Source of the DNA: Effrenium voratum
Lineage: Eukaryota > Sar > Dinophyceae > Suessiales > Symbiodiniaceae
DNA: 64,000 nt
Assembly: GCA_963377175.1 (NCBI GenBank)
Contig: CAUJNA010000196.1
Coordinates: 234,410-298,409, forward strand
Direction of reading: 5' to 3'
Positions 60,843 to 64,000 of the stretch are shown in pieces. The notes below the pieces were generated by a model. It ran no database searches. It was not told the DNA's origin and was given only the letters and a program-made list of their open reading frames with translations. The first letter of the stretch is position 1. Every line of letters starts with the position of its first letter. Position numbers and translations under genes: made by a program.

Positions 60843-63300
60843 TCACACGGCCCCCTTGGCAATGTCGTCAATGCGCTTGAGCGCCGCCGCCTCCGGGTTC
60901 CGGAGAATCAGCTCCCAGATGGCATCTGAGACATGGCCGGTCTGGGTGACGTGGCTGAACCTAAATCGTGGGACTTTCTGGTCCACCACGGAGACATCCC
61001 GCAGCGGGGCAGACGGCTCTACTCGGCGGTAGAACTCCAGCCGTTCCTTGACCCAGCGGTTGTACAGTCCATCGGGCGGCTCGTCCAGCACCAGCTGAAG
61101 GATGGCCTTGCCGGCCCGGATCTGGAGGAGGCGAGTGCCCCCTCCCCCGGCGCGCCAGTACCCCTTGCAGTACTTGCACATATAGCCCCCCCGGGTCTCC
61201 CCCTTCGTCTTGGGGATGAGCTCCCATGGGGTGACTGAGCTCAGAACCAGGCCGCACTCCATGTGCGCCCAGAAGACGTGCATCGTCTCTGCCGAGAAGT
61301 TCTTCTTCTTGTAATCCTTGCCCACCACGCCGTGGACGTTGTCCGATGTGATGGGGGGGTAGACGATCCCCTCATCGCCCTCTCCTCCCCTGGGGCGGAT
61401 GTCAGGGCCATCGGCACCTGTCCGGCACCCGGGGGCGGAGGGGTCCAGGCCCATCAGCTTGATCATGTCGTTGGTGTAGCCAAGCTTGCGGTAGATGGAG
61501 GGGGCCACTGAGTCGGGGACTGCGCCGACCCACCACTGCTTCGTGTTGCAGCGCCAGTTGACTTTCACATCCGCCAGGGCCCCCGGGCCTCCAATGCGGT
61601 CCATGAGGGCCTGGTACACCTCTGGGAACTGCTGGAGACTCTCCACCGGGACCGATATGCGCTCATCACATACCGCCCGGAGGATCATCTGTTCCTTGGA
61701 GTCCGCCACGTCCTGGACCGGGAGCTGCATTACCTCCGCCGGGGTGTCCGTGAGGAAGGCCCGGGCCGCGAGGACCTTGCCCATGGCCCGGTAGACCAGG
61801 CGCCACTCCGGTCCTGTCTGCGGAAGCGGAAGGCCCTCCTCCTTCAGGAAGCACCGAGCATCTTCCTTCCGGGTCTCCCAGCCTTCCAGGCGGATCTGAT
61901 TCTGGGCCTTGTTCTTCGGGCCCCGCTGCCTAGGGCCCTGAAGCAATGGCAGAGACTCCCAGACTCCCCAGAGCTGGCGCAGAGTGAAGCTGTGACCAAA
62001 CATCCCCAGCAAGCCTGGGAGTGTCCAGGACGAGATCTGGCGCGCCCAGTGGAAGTCCTTTTGCGGATCGTGGGGGGCCGCCCAGAAGATGGATCGCAGG
62101 TCCTCGGGTATGGTCGGTCCCCCGCCTTGGCCTGCTGGTTCAGCTCCTCAACGGAGTACCTGGCCCATGGGAGTCCACCCGCCTGGTGGTTCCTGGGATG
62201 CGTACCCTTTTCCAGCGCCTCCGGATTCACCTTGGTGAGGTTGTTGGCCCAGTCCGGGACGTGTACGGGGCCCGGTCGTCGGACCCAGCGGCCCGCAAAG
62301 ATACGGACCTCTCCGACCCGTTTGCTCATCATCCAGCGCAGGACCGCGAGCTGCACCTCCGGGTCCTGGGTGTCCAGGCCCCCCGGGGTGGCGGACGGCT
62401 CGTCAGGGCCCTCGGCACCTGAGCTCGTCGCACCAGAGCCCGAAGCTGGGGGGATGGTGGGCTGCCTGTCAGGGCCCTCGGCACCTGGGCGCGCCGCACC
62501 AGAGCCCCCCGCCGTTGGAATGGGGATCCCCGCCAGATCCGGCAGATCTGCCAGGAGGGCCCCCGGAAAGGGGTTCCTACCCAGCGAGATGACCGCCTTG
62601 GCTTCGAGGTAGGAGTCCGTGAGGGACGTGAGGTCGTCCATGCTGAAATCCCTCCATGCCGTGGTCGGCTCAAAGACCCCTGTCTCAATGGCAACTCGGA
62701 CCTCGCTAGGCCACGCACTGAATGGAGGCTTGATGGGCTCGAGCATTCTGGTCTCGAGGGCGCCCTTCGCTTGTCTGGCCTGGTGCTTTGCCTTCGCCTC
62801 TTCCGCAGTGGTCTGGGCCTGGAGGAGCTCCAGTGTGGGCCTCCCCCAGTCCGCGCCCAGCTTATCCAGCAGTTTCTCGCGGAAAAGGTCCAAGTCCAAA
62901 TTCTTGAGGAGTTGTCCCCCATCGCCTCCTCCATCGATGGCCCCTCCTTGGAGCTCGTGGAGGACCGCCGCAGATCGTTCCACCGCTGCCACCTGGTCTG
63001 CCTTCTTTGCCTCTTCCTGGGCGATGGTGGTGGCGTTGAGCCGGGTCTGGATTTTGAAGGCCTTCACTGCCGACGGGTGGAAGGCCCTGCACTCCTGGCC
63101 CTCTTCCTTGTCGCCCGGCAAGTCCAGCTCCATGGGGCAGTTCCTGATCACCGCCCGGACCGAGGAGGGGACAAAATCCGAGAAGCTGGCCTGGTCCAGG
63201 TTCTCGCATGCCATTGGGTCGGTGGCCAGCTCGCTGACATCCACCGAGGCGCTGAGCTTGAGGTCGCGGGCCCGGTCCGTGTCAGGGCCATCGGCACCTG
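60771..63300 (-). repeat. 18-bp hairpin elements, cluster 2 (4 copies and 1 variant)
   Basis: Copies at 61403 and 63283 have loop ATC; copies at 62404 and 62470 have loop CTC; a variant at 60771 has stem bases 4 and 15 both changed so that they still pair. Same orientation as cluster 1. Confidence 0.85.
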
Positions 63301-63919
63301 CGGACCGGGCCGCCGTCCAGACCGCATTGCCCTGGTCATCCACTGTCAGCTGCCAGTGCGTGCCCGCCATTTCCAGGGTGGCCAAGTTGGACGCCGTGTC
63401 GATGGGCTCCGTCTTTTTGCCGCACCCCATACACTTCCTGGCGCCCTTCTTCACCCAGGGCATGGTGCAGCAGGGGCAGATCCAGGATGTGGGCTCCTTA
63501 CCCAGGGGGCGGTTCTCCAGGCCCCCATACCCCAGGCCAGCGCGCTTGCCAACCTTCTGTCCCGGGGTGCTGAGCAGGGCCTCATGCTCAAACTTCATCT
63601 TGGCGATGTAGAACGCCTCCACCACGCGCTCCAGGCCCCCCTGCTTGAGTTGGGGGCCCTCAAAGCCTCTCAAGAGCCGCTGGACATCCTTGGCCTGCAG
63701 TCGTCGGAGCCTGGCGGCCGTGGTCCCATCAAAACACGGGAAGTCGCCCGCCATCTGGTCCGCACTGAATTGGTAAAGGCCCTCAGAGACTTTGAGGGCC
63801 TTGGTGAAGACGCTTCCCCCTGGCGGGGGGGCTGCGGGGTCCTCATCCCCCTCCGAGGACACCTGCGCCCTGGCCTTTTCCATAAGGTCCTGGCGTCCCT
63901 GCCACTTGGTGTCGGACAT
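60843..63919 (-). CDS. Large zinc-ribbon ORF upstream of recombinase (one frameshift)
   Basis: Starts at ATG 63919 (MSDTKWQGRQDLMEKARAQV). Residues about 145-170 form a zinc ribbon (SWICPCCTMPWVKKGARKCM then GCGKK: Cys-x2-Cys, Cys-x2-Cys). A Lys/Ala/Glu-rich coiled-coil-like region follows, then linkers with hairpin elements encoding GADGPD or GAEGPD. Near 62105 the reading must shift by one base to continue as EDLRSIFWAAPHD and onward in the frame that ends at 60843. That part has a second Cys-x2-Cys (GGYMCKYCKGYWRAGG) and RDVSVVDQKVPRFRFS. Together about 1,020 residues. I do not recognise the family; zinc ribbon plus coiled coil suggests a structural or nucleic-acid-binding role in the retroelement, possibly a second Gag-like protein. 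Four hairpin elements are inside the coding sequence. Confidence 0.65.
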
Positions 63920-64000
63920 CGGGGGTCCACCTCATCTTCCGCCAGGGGTTCCTCCATCGCGTGCTCCTCCTCGTCTTCCGCCAGGAGTTCCTCCATGGGA
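63920..64000 (-). CDS. Partial acidic ORF at window edge
   Basis: The minus strand at the window edge encodes MEELLAEDEEEHA followed by MEEPLAEDEVDP, an acidic tandem duplication, in a frame that overlaps the start of the zinc-ribbon ORF. It probably belongs to an upstream gene of the same element whose body lies outside the window. Confidence 0.35.

Overview
The window looks like dinoflagellate nuclear DNA, most like a Symbiodiniaceae-type genome. Five things in the sequence point there: every gene I could identify reads on the minus strand; the two complete host genes have GC-AG introns; the retroelement proteins belong to families I recognise from dinoflagellates; a 15-nt exact match to the 3' end of the dinoflagellate spliced leader lies just upstream of one retroelement gene; and long low-complexity arrays fill the spaces. 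No prokaryotic features, tRNA or rRNA genes were seen.

Layout. 1-2.8 kb: low-complexity DNA and exons of an ankyrin-repeat gene. 2.9-8.2 kb: two long CATA-type microsatellite arrays bracketing a decayed retroelement ORF1 (4.8-6.3 kb). 8.7-21.0 kb: a Ty1/copia-like LTR retrotransposon on the minus strand, read from 21 kb down: LTR end, primer-binding site, Gag, protease, integrase, a cytosine-methyltransferase-like domain, reverse transcriptase and RNase H. After RNase H but before the 3' LTR comes an extra coding block with a Tpt1/KptA-like RNA 2'-phosphotransferase domain and an exonuclease/endonuclease/phosphatase (EEP) nuclease domain. All of it carries frameshifts, so this copy is decayed. 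22.4-26.9 kb: exons of a host gene with a SAP domain and a zinc ribbon, with a GA array and an 11-bp minisatellite in its introns. 31.6-33.6 kb: two complete tandem genes for the cyclin-dependent-kinase subunit CKS1, reconstructed across GC-AG introns. 39.2-39.8 kb: a nearly pure CAA array. 43-48.2 kb: scattered exons, including the 3' end of a host gene resembling a C5-cytosine methyltransferase. 49.1-50.3 kb: a TGTA/ATGC array.

52.0-64 kb: a second retroelement system of tyrosine-recombinase (DIRS-like) type. A 5.9-kb unit bounded by two identical 161-bp direct repeats carries a Gag-like zinc-finger protein and a polyprotein with a degenerate methyltransferase-like domain, reverse transcriptase and RNase H. 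Upstream of it lie a tyrosine-recombinase ORF and a large zinc-ribbon ORF. This region is peppered with an 18-bp hairpin sequence (14 close copies and one variant, all in one orientation). Its substitutions fall in the loop or as a compensatory stem pair, and one damaged copy sits exactly at the frameshift that splits the polymerase gene.

Most of 27-52 kb outside the CKS genes is unidentified intron-like or intergenic DNA. Candidate exons there are given with low confidence.
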